Assembly: GCA_030628785.1 (NCBI GenBank)
Contig: DAOVQI010000249.1
Span: 1 to 5,474, forward strand
DNA: 5,474 nt
DNA from: Bacteroidota bacterium
GTDB taxonomy: Bacteria; Bacteroidota; Bacteroidia; Bacteroidales; VadinHA17
Reading direction: 5' to 3'
The translations under genes and the position numbers were made by a program. Below are positions 1 to 5,474 of this stretch, piece by piece (position 1 is the stretch's first letter; the number at the start of each line of letters is the position of its first letter). The notes beneath the pieces are model-generated. The model had not been told where the DNA came from and ran no database searches. It was given only the letters and a program-made list of their open reading frames with translations.

Positions 1-1
1 A

Positions 2-1852
2 GTTGAAAATCTTAAGAAAAGGCAGCAGCAACTAAAAACCGATTATATTAAACTTATTGGCGAATTCCCTTCAAAAACTCCTTTAAATCCTTTGATTACC
101 GGAACCATTCAATGTGAAGATTATATTATTGAAAAGGTGGCATTTGAAAGCCGGCCCGGTATGCATGTTACAGCAAATCTATACATACCAAAGAACAAAA
201 AAGGACCTTTTCCCGGAGTACTGGTCCCTTGTGGTCATTCATATGAAGGGAAAGCGTTACCTGCCTACCAAAGTGTTTGTATTTTACTGGCTAAAAACGA
301 TATGGTGGCCTTAATTGTGGATCCGATATGCCAGGGAGAGCGGTTCCAGTTTTTAAATGAAGACGGGAAACCTGCATCCAGGGGAGGAACATCTTCACAT
401 ACACTTCTTGATATAGCAGCCAATCTTGTCGGGACCGATGTAGTTGTTTATGAAGCATGGGACAACATCAGGGCGATTGATTATTTGATCAGCCGGCCGG
501 AAGTAGATCCGGAAAAAATTGGCATGACCGGTAACTCCGGCGGAGGAACCCAGACAACATTTTTGATGGCACTGGATGACCGGATTGTTGCTGCCGCCCC
601 TTCTTGTTACCCGGCAACCAAGGAAATAAAATTCAATACAATCGGTCCCCAGGATGGCTGCCAGCAGTTACACAGTGAAGGAAAACTGGGAATTGAAGAA
701 ACCGATTTTTTTACCATAAGAGCTCCGAAACCAACACGAATTCTGGCTGCTGAGCAGGACTTTTTCGATTTTAATGGAACTCAAACACTATACAGGGAAG
801 CAAAAGAAATCTATACAAAATTAGGATATCCTGATCAAATTGATCTGGTCTCATGCAATGATAAGCATGGATTTACCAAACCTCTCAGGGAAGCTGCTGT
901 GCAGTGGATGAAAAAATGGTTATTGAATGAAAATACTCCTGTAGTTGAACCTGAATTGAAATTACAGAAAGAGAAAGACCTGTTGGTAACAACTACCGGT
1001 CAGGTGGGTTCGTTTTTCAAAAATGAAAAAACAATTATCGATCTGAACCGGGAATTGGCAACTAAATTGAAGGATCAAAGAGAAAGGTTTTGGGTAAAAA
1101 ACAGCAAAGAAGTATGCCTTGCCAGAGTAAAAGAGCTTGCTGGTATTGAAGAGTACTCAAATAATCCTGAGGTTGTCAGAACAGGTGTTATACAGATGGA
1201 AGGATATATCATTGAGAAATTAATTATAAACAGTGCAGAATTCCCTGTTCCGGGGCTGCTGTTTATCCCTGATAATCTTAATGAATCAGTGCCAGCTAAT
1301 CTATATGTGGATTGCCGGGGTAAAGAGACGGATGCAGGACCTGAGGGAAAAATCGAAAAAATGGTGAAAAACAATACTATTGTTTTAGCAATTGATGCAA
1401 GAGGTTTTGGAGAAACTGCTGACAACCCTGATTTCAACCGTTATGCCGGTGGATGGAACAGTGAATACAGGAATGCAATGATATCATTGTATTTAGGTAA
1501 GCCTATACTGGGACAGCGTGTTCATGACCTGCAACTGGCGCTTAAATACCTGTTAACCAGAAAAGAAGTAGATTCGGACAAGATTTCAATTACAGGAACA
1601 GGAAGGGTAGGCCCGGTTGTTCTTCATGCTGCTGCAGTTGATGAAAGGTTTAAAAAAGTTATTCTTTATAATTCACTGGATTCGTGGATGGATGTTGTAG
1701 AAGATCCTATGAACCGTAACCATTTAACCAACCTGGTTCCGAATGCATTGAAGTACTATGATTTACCGGACCTTGTCAGATCGATCCATCCACGGGAAAT
1801 TTTAGTTATTGATCCTGTGGATGCTACAGGGAAGAAGAAGACCGGAGATTAA
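2..1852 (+). CDS. Two-domain alpha/beta-hydrolase, acetyl-xylan-esterase/prolyl-oligopeptidase-like (5' partial)
   Basis: The frame is open to the left edge (in-window start VENLKKRQQQ), so the true start and any signal peptide lie outside; the TTG at 92 is an internal Leu codon. The first domain is an alpha/beta-hydrolase: an oxyanion-type segment VPCGHS, a strand ending DPICQGERFQF, a nucleophile elbow GNSGGG with Ser at 536-538, a probable acid in AAEQDFFDF (Asp at 758-760), and His in NDKHGF (866-868). From about 1190 the pattern repeats: GVIQMEGYIIEK matches GTIQCEDYIIEK, DARGFGET matches DPICQGER, and ITGTGRVG matches MTGNSGGG. In the second copy the nucleophile is Gly (1601-1603), and the chain ends at IDPVDATGKKK before any His, so this domain is probably non-catalytic. 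Related proteins are annotated as esterases of acetylated sugars or as peptidase-like hydrolases; the substrate cannot be read from sequence. The next gene follows after 36 bases, so co-transcription is possible. Confidence 0.88.
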   Translation, partial: VENLKKRQQQLKTDYIKLIGEFPSKTPLNPLITGTIQCEDYIIEKVAFESRPGMHVTANLYIPKNKKGPFPGVLVPCGHSYEGKALPAYQSVCILLAKNDMVALIVDPICQGERFQFLNEDGKPASRGGTSSHTLLDIAANLVGTDVVVYEAWDNIRAIDYLISRPEVDPEKIGMTGNSGGGTQTTFLMALDDRIVAAAPSCYPATKEIKFNTIGPQDGCQQLHSEGKLGIEETDFFTIRAPKPTRILAAEQDFFDFNGTQTLYREAKEIYTKLGYPDQIDLVSCNDKHGFTKPLREAAVQWMKKWLLNENTPVVEPELKLQKEKDLLVTTTGQVGSFFKNEKTIIDLNRELATKLKDQRERFWVKNSKEVCLARVKELAGIEEYSNNPEVVRTGVIQMEGYIIEKLIINSAEFPVPGLLFIPDNLNESVPANLYVDCRGKETDAGPEGKIEKMVKNNTIVLAIDARGFGETADNPDFNRYAGGWNSEYRNAMISLYLGKPILGQRVHDLQLALKYLLTRKEVDSDKISITGTGRVGPVVLHAAAVDERFKKVILYNSLDSWMDVVEDPMNRNHLTNLVPNALKYYDLPDLVRSIHPREILVIDPVDATGKKKTGD

Positions 1853-1888
1853 TTTTCATCTTATACAATAAACCTTTATTTTTAAGGT

Positions 1889-3091
1889 ATGAACAGGTCA
1901 TTTTATGGAACCCTATTTATTGCTTTTCTAATCGGAGTTTTTTATCCTTTAAATACCTCTGCCTGCCGCTACACCATCCGTGAAATAGGCTTCTCTGATA
2001 TTGGCTCCATGCCATATTATATCTATGTTTTTACAAGATCCAATATGCCCGAAGATGATATTTCTACAATTGAAAAATTATCCTTTGCCCTTCTTAATGA
2101 AACGAATGTTAAACTTAAATTAGTCAATGTCGACGAGGAAAACGATTCCGTAACACTTTACTATCTTGACAAGTACAATATCCAATCTTTTCCGTCGGCT
2201 CTGTTTGTTTTCCCGGAAGGAGAATCCATGATCTGTTCATTTAGTTACCCGGGACGATCTTTTGATGAATCGGTATGGCTATTACTGGAAAACCTTGTTT
2301 CCTCTGCATTTCGCAAATCCATTATCGATCAGCTTCTCCAGTCGTATTGTGTGGTTTTGGTAGTTGAAGGAAAAAATACACCAGAAAACAAAAATGCCAT
2401 ACGCGAAGCAAATGAAGCGGTCAGGGAAATTTCCAAAACATTGGATCAAATGCCAAAGGTGGTGAATTCTCCCCCGGGCATTCTAATTATCCCGCATGAA
2501 AAAACATATGAAGAAAGGACCCTCCTCATGAGCCTGGGTATCAAGGCAGAAGAAGCTATTGAGCCTTTTGTTGCCATTATTTATGGAAGAGGAAGAATAA
2601 TGGGACCGGTTTTACAGGGTGATCAGATCACCAAAAGGAAAGTATTTAATCTGCTTACCGTTGTTGGCGCTGATTGTGAATGCGGACTGGATCACTTCTG
2701 GATATTGGGAAGGATGATCCCCCTGCGATGGGAACCTTCAGTACAATCTGAATTGGCACAATTTCTTGGCTTTGATGTCGAAAGTCCATTGGTCAAAGCT
2801 GAAATGAGCCAGATATTGTCAATGAAAACAGTATCTGAAAACCCATTGAATCCTGTAGAAGATAACCTTTTAGGATATACCGAAGGAAAATTTGAGATTG
2901 AAAAAAGTTCTCAGGATATTCCAAGGATTTCAGCTTCCGACATACGGAAATCTTTTTCCCAAACAACACCAATAAAGAATAACTTGGTTTTCAGAACAAT
3001 TTTATTGGGATTTGGAGGAATTTTGCTTGTTGTTTTGGTTGCAGGAGTTTTTCTATTTTTAAGACATAAACGAAGAAATGTTATCCGCTAA
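1889..3091 (+). CDS. Secreted, C-terminally membrane-anchored thioredoxin-like protein with CRY and CEC motifs (uncharacterised)
   Basis: This is a 400-residue protein of unknown function. Residues 1-25 look like a signal peptide with likely cleavage after NTSA, which puts Cys26 of CRYTIREIGF at the mature N-terminus. The lipobox is poor (Thr at -3), so signal peptidase I is more likely than lipidation. Residues about 40-112 follow a thioredoxin-like order: strand YYIYVF, a helix, strand VKLKLVNVDEE, a helix, then SFPSALFVFP with a cis-Pro-like Pro102. The active-site CXXC is missing. A second alpha/beta region (about 150-290) carries YGRGRIMGP and GADCECGLD (Cys263, Cys265), then IPLRW and LGFDVESPLVKAEMSQIL. 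One transmembrane helix (about 370-391) precedes a basic RHKRRNVIR tail, giving an N-out, C-in topology. From memory, similar CRY/CEC proteins occur beside ABC genes in Planctomycetes and Verrucomicrobia. The permease and ATPase downstream suggest it is their extracytoplasmic partner, perhaps redox- or metal-related; that role is inference. The ATG at 1889 gives a good signal peptide. Confidence 0.85.
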   Translation: MNRSFYGTLFIAFLIGVFYPLNTSACRYTIREIGFSDIGSMPYYIYVFTRSNMPEDDISTIEKLSFALLNETNVKLKLVNVDEENDSVTLYYLDKYNIQSFPSALFVFPEGESMICSFSYPGRSFDESVWLLLENLVSSAFRKSIIDQLLQSYCVVLVVEGKNTPENKNAIREANEAVREISKTLDQMPKVVNSPPGILIIPHEKTYEERTLLMSLGIKAEEAIEPFVAIIYGRGRIMGPVLQGDQITKRKVFNLLTVVGADCECGLDHFWILGRMIPLRWEPSVQSELAQFLGFDVESPLVKAEMSQILSMKTVSENPLNPVEDNLLGYTEGKFEIEKSSQDIPRISASDIRKSFSQTTPIKNNLVFRTILLGFGGILLVVLVAGVFLFLRHKRRNVIR

Positions 3092-3098
3092 GCGGATA
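3082..3098 (+). terminator. Hairpin overlapping the stop codon of the CRY/CEC protein gene
   Basis: TATCCGC and GCGGATA form a perfect 7-bp stem, and the 3-base loop is the TAA stop codon itself (3089-3091). The sequence after it is T-rich (ATTATTTGATTTAT) but has no clean U-tract. It may be a weak terminator or an RNA 3'-end stabiliser separating this gene from the insert-like region downstream. The stem is short, so chance cannot be excluded. Confidence 0.35.
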
Positions 3099-3193
3099 GA
3101 TTATTTGATTTATAGTAATTAATTGGGAAGTTGAGTGGAAAAGAATCAGAATGTTATAAGTTATATGTTATATGTTAATTGTTATGCCAAAAG

Positions 3194-3253
3194 CATCTTC
3201 TCTACGGGCAGCAAGGCAGGACTGGAAAGATTGTAGAGATATTAGAAGAGATG
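3194..3253. repeat. Perfect 10-bp inverted repeat, possible folded RNA
   Basis: CATCTTCTCT (3194-3203) is the exact reverse complement of AGAAGAGATG (3244-3253), with 40 bases between them. An outer pair, ATGCCA (3184-3189) and TGGCAT (3290-3295), could enclose it. CTCTAC (3200-3205) can pair alternatively with GTAGAG (3233-3238). This stretch has no gene I recognise. It may be a structured RNA segment or the wreck of an older element. Confidence 0.35.
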
Positions 3254-3302
3254 TTATTTAAGAAAAACCAAACCAAGTGCCAAGGTCGATGGCATTAATG
3301 AT

Positions 3303-3374
3303 GTTGCATGTTACCCGCCTGCCGGCAGGCAGGGACGGGCAGGCAGGTTGCATGTTGCAGGTTGCATGTTACAG
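3303..3374. repeat. 14-base repeat (GTTGCATGTTRCAG) interrupted by a GC-rich palindrome
   Basis: Two adjacent units lie at 3347-3360 and 3361-3374. A third unit begins at 3303 (GTTGCATGTTAC) and is cut by about 32 GC-rich bases before its closing AG at 3345-3346. The inserted segment contains the perfect 14-base palindrome GCCTGCCGGCAGGC (3317-3330) and a second related arm, GGGCAGGCAGG (3337-3347). Its composition contrasts sharply with the AT-rich surroundings. Similar short palindromes are, from memory, scattered in many Bacteroidota intergenic regions. Confidence 0.75.
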
Positions 3375-3464
3375 GTTGATGAAATTTTAGGTTCATGCGA
3401 GAAATTCGTAGTTAAAAAAGCAAATGCATTATAATTGGAAGATGAGAATAACTAATATTTACCT

Positions 3465-3659
3465 ATGCATTATCCGGATGAACCATATTTAATATTTGCC
3501 CATGCTTCATGTGATGAAGCTACATCACAGTTAAATATGATTAGCGATATTCATTATCCCAATAAACCTTTAAATGAATTGATTAGTCAATACGAAAACC
3601 TGGGACGAAAGATCAGTAAGTTTATACAGTATGTTGAAAATAACTGGGAAAATAAATGA
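3465..3659 (+). pseudogene. Remnant of a four-helix-bundle (S23/IVP-like) protein, C-terminal half
   Basis: The frame encodes 64 residues. The segment YLIFAHASCDEATSQLNMI, followed by NELISQYENLGRKISKFIQYVENNW, fits helices 3 and 4 of the four-helix-bundle family that includes proteins encoded in 23S rRNA intervening sequences. Family members are usually about 115-130 residues. The N-terminal helices, with the usual basic AEG/ANYREA-type segment, are missing, and a stop at 3453-3455 closes the frame just upstream. I see no matching N-terminal half in other frames nearby. This is therefore most likely a decayed gene; translation from the ATG at 3465 is possible but unlikely to give a full fold. 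It lies between the inverted-repeat arms of block A. A 7-base tandem repeat follows directly. Confidence 0.6.
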
Positions 3660-3665
3660 TTGAAT

Positions 3666-3692
3666 AAACTTGAAACTTGAAACTTGAAACTT
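3666..3692. repeat. 7-base tandem repeat AAACTTG, nearly four copies
   Basis: Three full AAACTTG units (3666-3672, 3673-3679, 3680-3686) and a final AAACTT run from just after the stop of the four-helix-bundle remnant to the right inverted-repeat arm. Heptamer runs of this type are, from memory, frequent next to four-helix-bundle genes in Bacteroidota. The copies are exact, so the array is young or still changing in length. Confidence 0.85.
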
Positions 3693-3754
3693 CTTATTAC
3701 ATTTAACATATACATATCAAAAATAGATCCTTGAAAAAAGAATCGTTACAATTT

Positions 3755-4900
3755 ATGTTCCTTAAACTCATTTACAAAGAAATCATCCATCGAAAACTAA
3801 ATTTCGTTCTTGCCTTAATGGCCGTAACTATTGCTGTGGCGTTTTTTGTATCGTTTTTTACGGCAAATGAGGCATCAAAAAGGGAGACCATACGTCTGAC
3901 ACGTGATATGGGGTTTAATCTGCGGATTATCCCAGGGGAAACCGATATGAATAAATTCTGGACAGAAGGTTATTCAGACCTTACCATGCCTGAAGATTAT
4001 ATTAACCGGTTTTGGGAATTTAAGGATTTTTCCTTTGCTCATTTGACCGCGACCTTACATAAAAAAATAGTTTGGAACAATAAAGAGGTGGTTCTCACCG
4101 GTATTGCACCGGAGATTGAACCCTCGGGAAAGAAAAAAACCGCTATGATCTTTAGTATTGAGCCAGGAACTGTATATGTAGGGTATGAGTTGGCAAAAGA
4201 ACTGCAAATTCGCCAGGAAGACTCAATCAACATTTTTAACAGATACTTTAAGGTAGATAAAACTCTTTCCGAAACCGGAAGTATAGATGATATAAGAATT
4301 TATGGTGCACTATCGGAATTCCAGGATTTGATTGGTTTTAAAGGGGAAATAAATGAGATTATGGCACTCAATTGTCTTTGTGTTTCACCCGATGAAAATG
4401 ATCCCCTGGAAATATTACGGGAACAATTAGACCAGGTTCTTCCGGAAGCGAAAGTAATTATGAATACAACAATTGCAAATGCCCGCGAACGGCAAAGACA
4501 TATGATTGAAGAATATTTTGCAGTTATTACCATCTTTGTGATAATCGTAATTGTTATATGGATAGGAGTGCTTGCAATGATGAATGCAAGGGAGAGGCAA
4601 CAGGAAATTGGTATTTTACGTGCAATTGGTCATAGCGGAGTGAAAATCTTTGCACTTTTTACATGGAAAGCTCTGATGATTGGATTATTGGGTGCGATTA
4701 TTGGTTATGCAACCGGAACCATACTGGCTTTAAAATTTGGTACAGGAATTTTCAAAATTACTGCTGATTCACTAAAACCCATTTATTCATTATTGATTTG
4801 GTCAATAATTGCAGCTCCTGTCTTTTCAGCATTTGCAGCTTTTTTGCCTACATTGGTTGCAATATTGAAAGATCCGGCAATAACATTAAGAAAAGAATAA
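3755..4900 (+). CDS. ABC transporter permease, FtsX/MacB/LolE type
   Basis: The protein has 381 residues from the ATG at 3755. A TTG at 3731 would add eight residues; neither start has a visible ribosome site. I prefer 3755 because it puts a short basic segment (MFLKLIYKEIIHRK) directly before the first helix. Four membrane helices are visible at about 16-37, 256-277, 306-326 and 343-367. Between helices 1 and 2 is an extracytoplasmic domain of about 218 residues, as in MacB/LolC/LolE proteins. After helix 2, NARERQQEIGILRAIGHS is the typical FtsX-domain coupling segment that contacts the ATPase. The extracytoplasmic domain has TRDMGFNLRIIP, a segment DKTLSETGSIDDIRIY and ALNCLC (Cys207, Cys209). 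The ATPase gene downstream (5375) is its natural partner and the CRY/CEC protein upstream a likely third component. Such permeases usually drive lipoprotein, peptide or drug export by mechanotransmission; the substrate here is unknown. Confidence 0.9.
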   Translation: MFLKLIYKEIIHRKLNFVLALMAVTIAVAFFVSFFTANEASKRETIRLTRDMGFNLRIIPGETDMNKFWTEGYSDLTMPEDYINRFWEFKDFSFAHLTATLHKKIVWNNKEVVLTGIAPEIEPSGKKKTAMIFSIEPGTVYVGYELAKELQIRQEDSINIFNRYFKVDKTLSETGSIDDIRIYGALSEFQDLIGFKGEINEIMALNCLCVSPDENDPLEILREQLDQVLPEAKVIMNTTIANARERQRHMIEEYFAVITIFVIIVIVIWIGVLAMMNARERQQEIGILRAIGHSGVKIFALFTWKALMIGLLGAIIGYATGTILALKFGTGIFKITADSLKPIYSLLIWSIIAAPVFSAFAAFLPTLVAILKDPAITLRKE

Positions 4901-4945
4901 ATGTGGGCTCATTGGGGTGTATGGTGGGTAATTAATGATAAATAG
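4901..4945 (+). other. Trp-rich in-frame stretch directly after the permease stop
   Basis: The permease TAA (4898-4900) is followed at once, in the same frame, by ATG and 13 more codons ending at TAG: MWAHWGVWWVINDK, with four Trp in 14 residues. It has no ribosome site and no recognisable function. The most likely explanation is chance reading of a GGTG-rich spacer, so I do not call it a gene. Confidence 0.2.
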
Positions 4946-4956
4946 CAATAATCAAT

Positions 4957-5309
4957 AATCAAAAAACAAATAAATTCCAATGTCCCAAATAAAAAATTCT
5001 TCCTTAGGAATGCCTCGGCACAAACCTGTTTACGATCTTGAAGAAAGAACTTTCATTTTTGCCAAAGATGTAAGGCTCTTTGTTAAAACATTAAAATATT
5101 CAATTGCAAATGAAGAAGACAGCAGACAAGTTATAAAATCTTCCGGATCAGTTGGTGCTAATTACAGAGAAGCAAACGAAGCATTAAGTAAAAAAGATTT
5201 CGTGATGAGAATTAAAATATGCAAAAAGGAATCCCATATTGAAAAAACCAAGTAAATGAAATGAAAATTTGAGATTTGATAATTTGTAATTTATTTGATT
5301 TTTGGGATT
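4957..5309. repeat. Insert-like block B bounded by imperfect inverted repeats
   Basis: The left arm 4957-4980 (containing CAAATAAATTCCAA) matches the reverse complement of 5284-5309 (containing TTGTAATTTATTTG). About 22 of 24 aligned bases agree, with a 2-base gap; the core of 10 bases is perfect. The arms sit tightly around the truncated four-helix-bundle gene, and the left arm ends on the first base of its start codon. The AT-rich, low-complexity sequence makes the match less telling than its length suggests. In RNA the arms could pair and loop out the whole gene, as in 23S rRNA intervening sequences. Confidence 0.5.
4980..5255 (+). CDS. Four-helix-bundle (S23/IVP-like) protein, C-terminally truncated
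   Basis: The 91-residue product shows the N-terminal half of the family: a short leader, then PVYDLEERTFIFAKDVRLFVKTL (helix 1) and the hallmark SGSVGANYREANEALSKKDFVMRIKICKKE (helix 2 into the start of helix 3). In typical members, KICRKEAKES-type sequence continues through helices 3 and 4 to about 115-130 residues. Here the chain ends after KICKKESHIEKTK, so about 30 residues are missing and I find no continuation in other frames. The family is known from 23S rRNA intervening sequences and is related in fold to the Avd accessory protein of diversity-generating retroelements, but no reverse transcriptase is in the window. Its place between the permease and its ATPase suggests insertion into an operon. 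It is probably inactive, although the reading frame up to the break is clean. Confidence 0.7.
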   Translation: MSQIKNSSLGMPRHKPVYDLEERTFIFAKDVRLFVKTLKYSIANEEDSRQVIKSSGSVGANYREANEALSKKDFVMRIKICKKESHIEKTK

Positions 5310-5330
5310 TGTCATTTGTGATTTATTACT
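5264..5330. repeat. Degenerate ATTTG-rich repeats
   Basis: About six imperfect copies of an (A/G)ATTTG unit at roughly 8-13-base spacing follow the truncated four-helix-bundle gene and include the right arm of block B. They fill most of the 119-base gap before the ATPase. I see no Bacteroidota-type promoter (TTTG / TAnnTTTG) that I would trust here. Confidence 0.55.
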
Positions 5331-5374
5331 ATTCCGAGTCCACAGGATGCAGAATTTAAATTTAAGTACCTAAA

Positions 5375-5474
5375 ATGATTCATCTTGATAAGGTCAGTAA
5401 GATATTTGGATCGGCCCCGAAACAGGTGGAGGCACTGAAAAATGTTGACTTGCATGTAAATAAAGGTGAATTTA
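5375..5474 (+). CDS. ABC transporter ATP-binding protein (3' partial, first 33 residues)
   Basis: The visible part reads MIHLDKVSKIFGSAPKQVEALKNV followed by DLHVNKGEF, the standard opening of an ABC ATPase: a first strand, an aromatic A-loop region (KIFG), then the strand pair leading to the Walker A motif, which lies beyond the window. The start is well set, because an in-frame stop lies at 5363-5365. The style fits the MacB/LolD/FtsE group that works with FtsX-type permeases, so it probably powers the permease at 3755-4900. The 474-base separation, caused by block B, is unusual for such a pair. Confidence 0.85.
   Translation, partial: MIHLDKVSKIFGSAPKQVEALKNVDLHVNKGEF

Larger units (their letters stand above)
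3163..3717. repeat. Insert-like block A bounded by imperfect inverted repeats
   Basis: The left arm 3163-3185 (ATATGTTATATGTTAATTGT followed by TAT) is nearly the reverse complement of 3696-3717 (core ACATTTAACATATACATAT): about 20 matches with two mismatches and one single-base gap. The arms enclose all repeats of this gap and the four-helix-bundle remnant at 3465-3659. They are low-complexity AT-rich DNA, which weakens the statistics, but the long run with one register shift and the symmetric position around the remnant support a real pair. The block could be the decayed footprint of a mobile or IVS-like element. I see no transposase. Confidence 0.5.

Noticed and set aside
1075..1437. 120-codon minus-strand frame inside the hydrolase
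   Set aside because: It is antisense to a well-supported coding region, has low-complexity Ser/Leu-rich content and no recognisable domain.
92..1852. TTG at 92 as the start of the hydrolase
   Set aside because: The same frame is open back to position 2, the upstream residues read as normal coding sequence, and the hydrolase domain would lack its N-terminal part.
1889..1966. Lipoprotein signal with Cys26 as the lipidated residue
   Set aside because: The -3 position is Thr, not Leu/Val/Ile as in a lipobox, and the protein already has a C-terminal membrane anchor. Lipidation cannot be fully excluded.
3184..3261. Small open frame of 25 codons (MPKASSLRAARQDW...)
   Set aside because: It is short, overlaps the inverted-repeat structure, has no ribosome site and resembles nothing I recognise.
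3303..3692. CRISPR array
   Set aside because: The repeat units are only 14 and 7 bases and directly adjacent, with no regular unique spacers and no cas genes.
4039..4533. Two minus-strand frames inside the permease (4039-4233 and 4300-4533)
   Set aside because: They are shadows of the permease gene with no domain or start signal.
4980..5255. Diversity-generating retroelement with an Avd protein
   Set aside because: The fold family is related, but there is no reverse transcriptase, template repeat or variable repeat in the window, and the protein is truncated.

Overview
The window most likely comes from an uncultured or environmental member of the Bacteroidota (Bacteroidetes). The evidence is the AT-rich coding sequence, the lack of clear Shine-Dalgarno sequences before the starts, two genes of the S23/IVP-type four-helix-bundle family, and intergenic DNA full of short degenerate repeats of a kind common in that phylum. 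This is a judgement from protein style and cannot be proven from the window. Every gene lies on the + strand.

Layout. Positions 2-1852 hold the 3' part of a two-domain alpha/beta-hydrolase (acetyl-xylan-esterase/prolyl-oligopeptidase-like). Its first domain keeps a Ser-Asp-His triad and its second is a degenerate copy. After 36 bases, 1889-3091 encodes a secreted protein anchored at its C-terminus. It has a thioredoxin-like region without CXXC, a cysteine at the predicted mature N-terminus (CRY motif) and a CEC motif. A small hairpin overlaps its stop codon. Positions 3092-3754 form a repeat-rich gap. It holds imperfect inverted repeats (3163-3185 / 3696-3717), a 14-base repeat interrupted by a GC-rich palindrome, a 7-base tandem repeat, and the C-terminal half of a four-helix-bundle gene (3465-3659). 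Positions 3755-4900 encode an ABC-transporter permease of the FtsX/MacB/LolE type. A second insert-like block (about 4957-5309) carries a truncated four-helix-bundle gene (4980-5255) between imperfect inverted repeats. At 5375 an ABC ATPase begins and runs off the window.

Interpretation. The anchored CRY/CEC protein, the permease and the ATPase look like one ABC system. It is probably of the MacB/LolCDE mechanotransmission type, with an extracytoplasmic partner I cannot name. Both junctions of this three-gene set contain a broken four-helix-bundle gene bracketed by inverted repeats. That layout resembles the intervening sequences (IVS) of some bacterial 23S rRNA genes, where the same protein family lies inside an inverted-repeat stem. 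Repeated insertion of such elements between the genes of one operon, and the uncharacterised ABC system itself, are the two most interesting points here.
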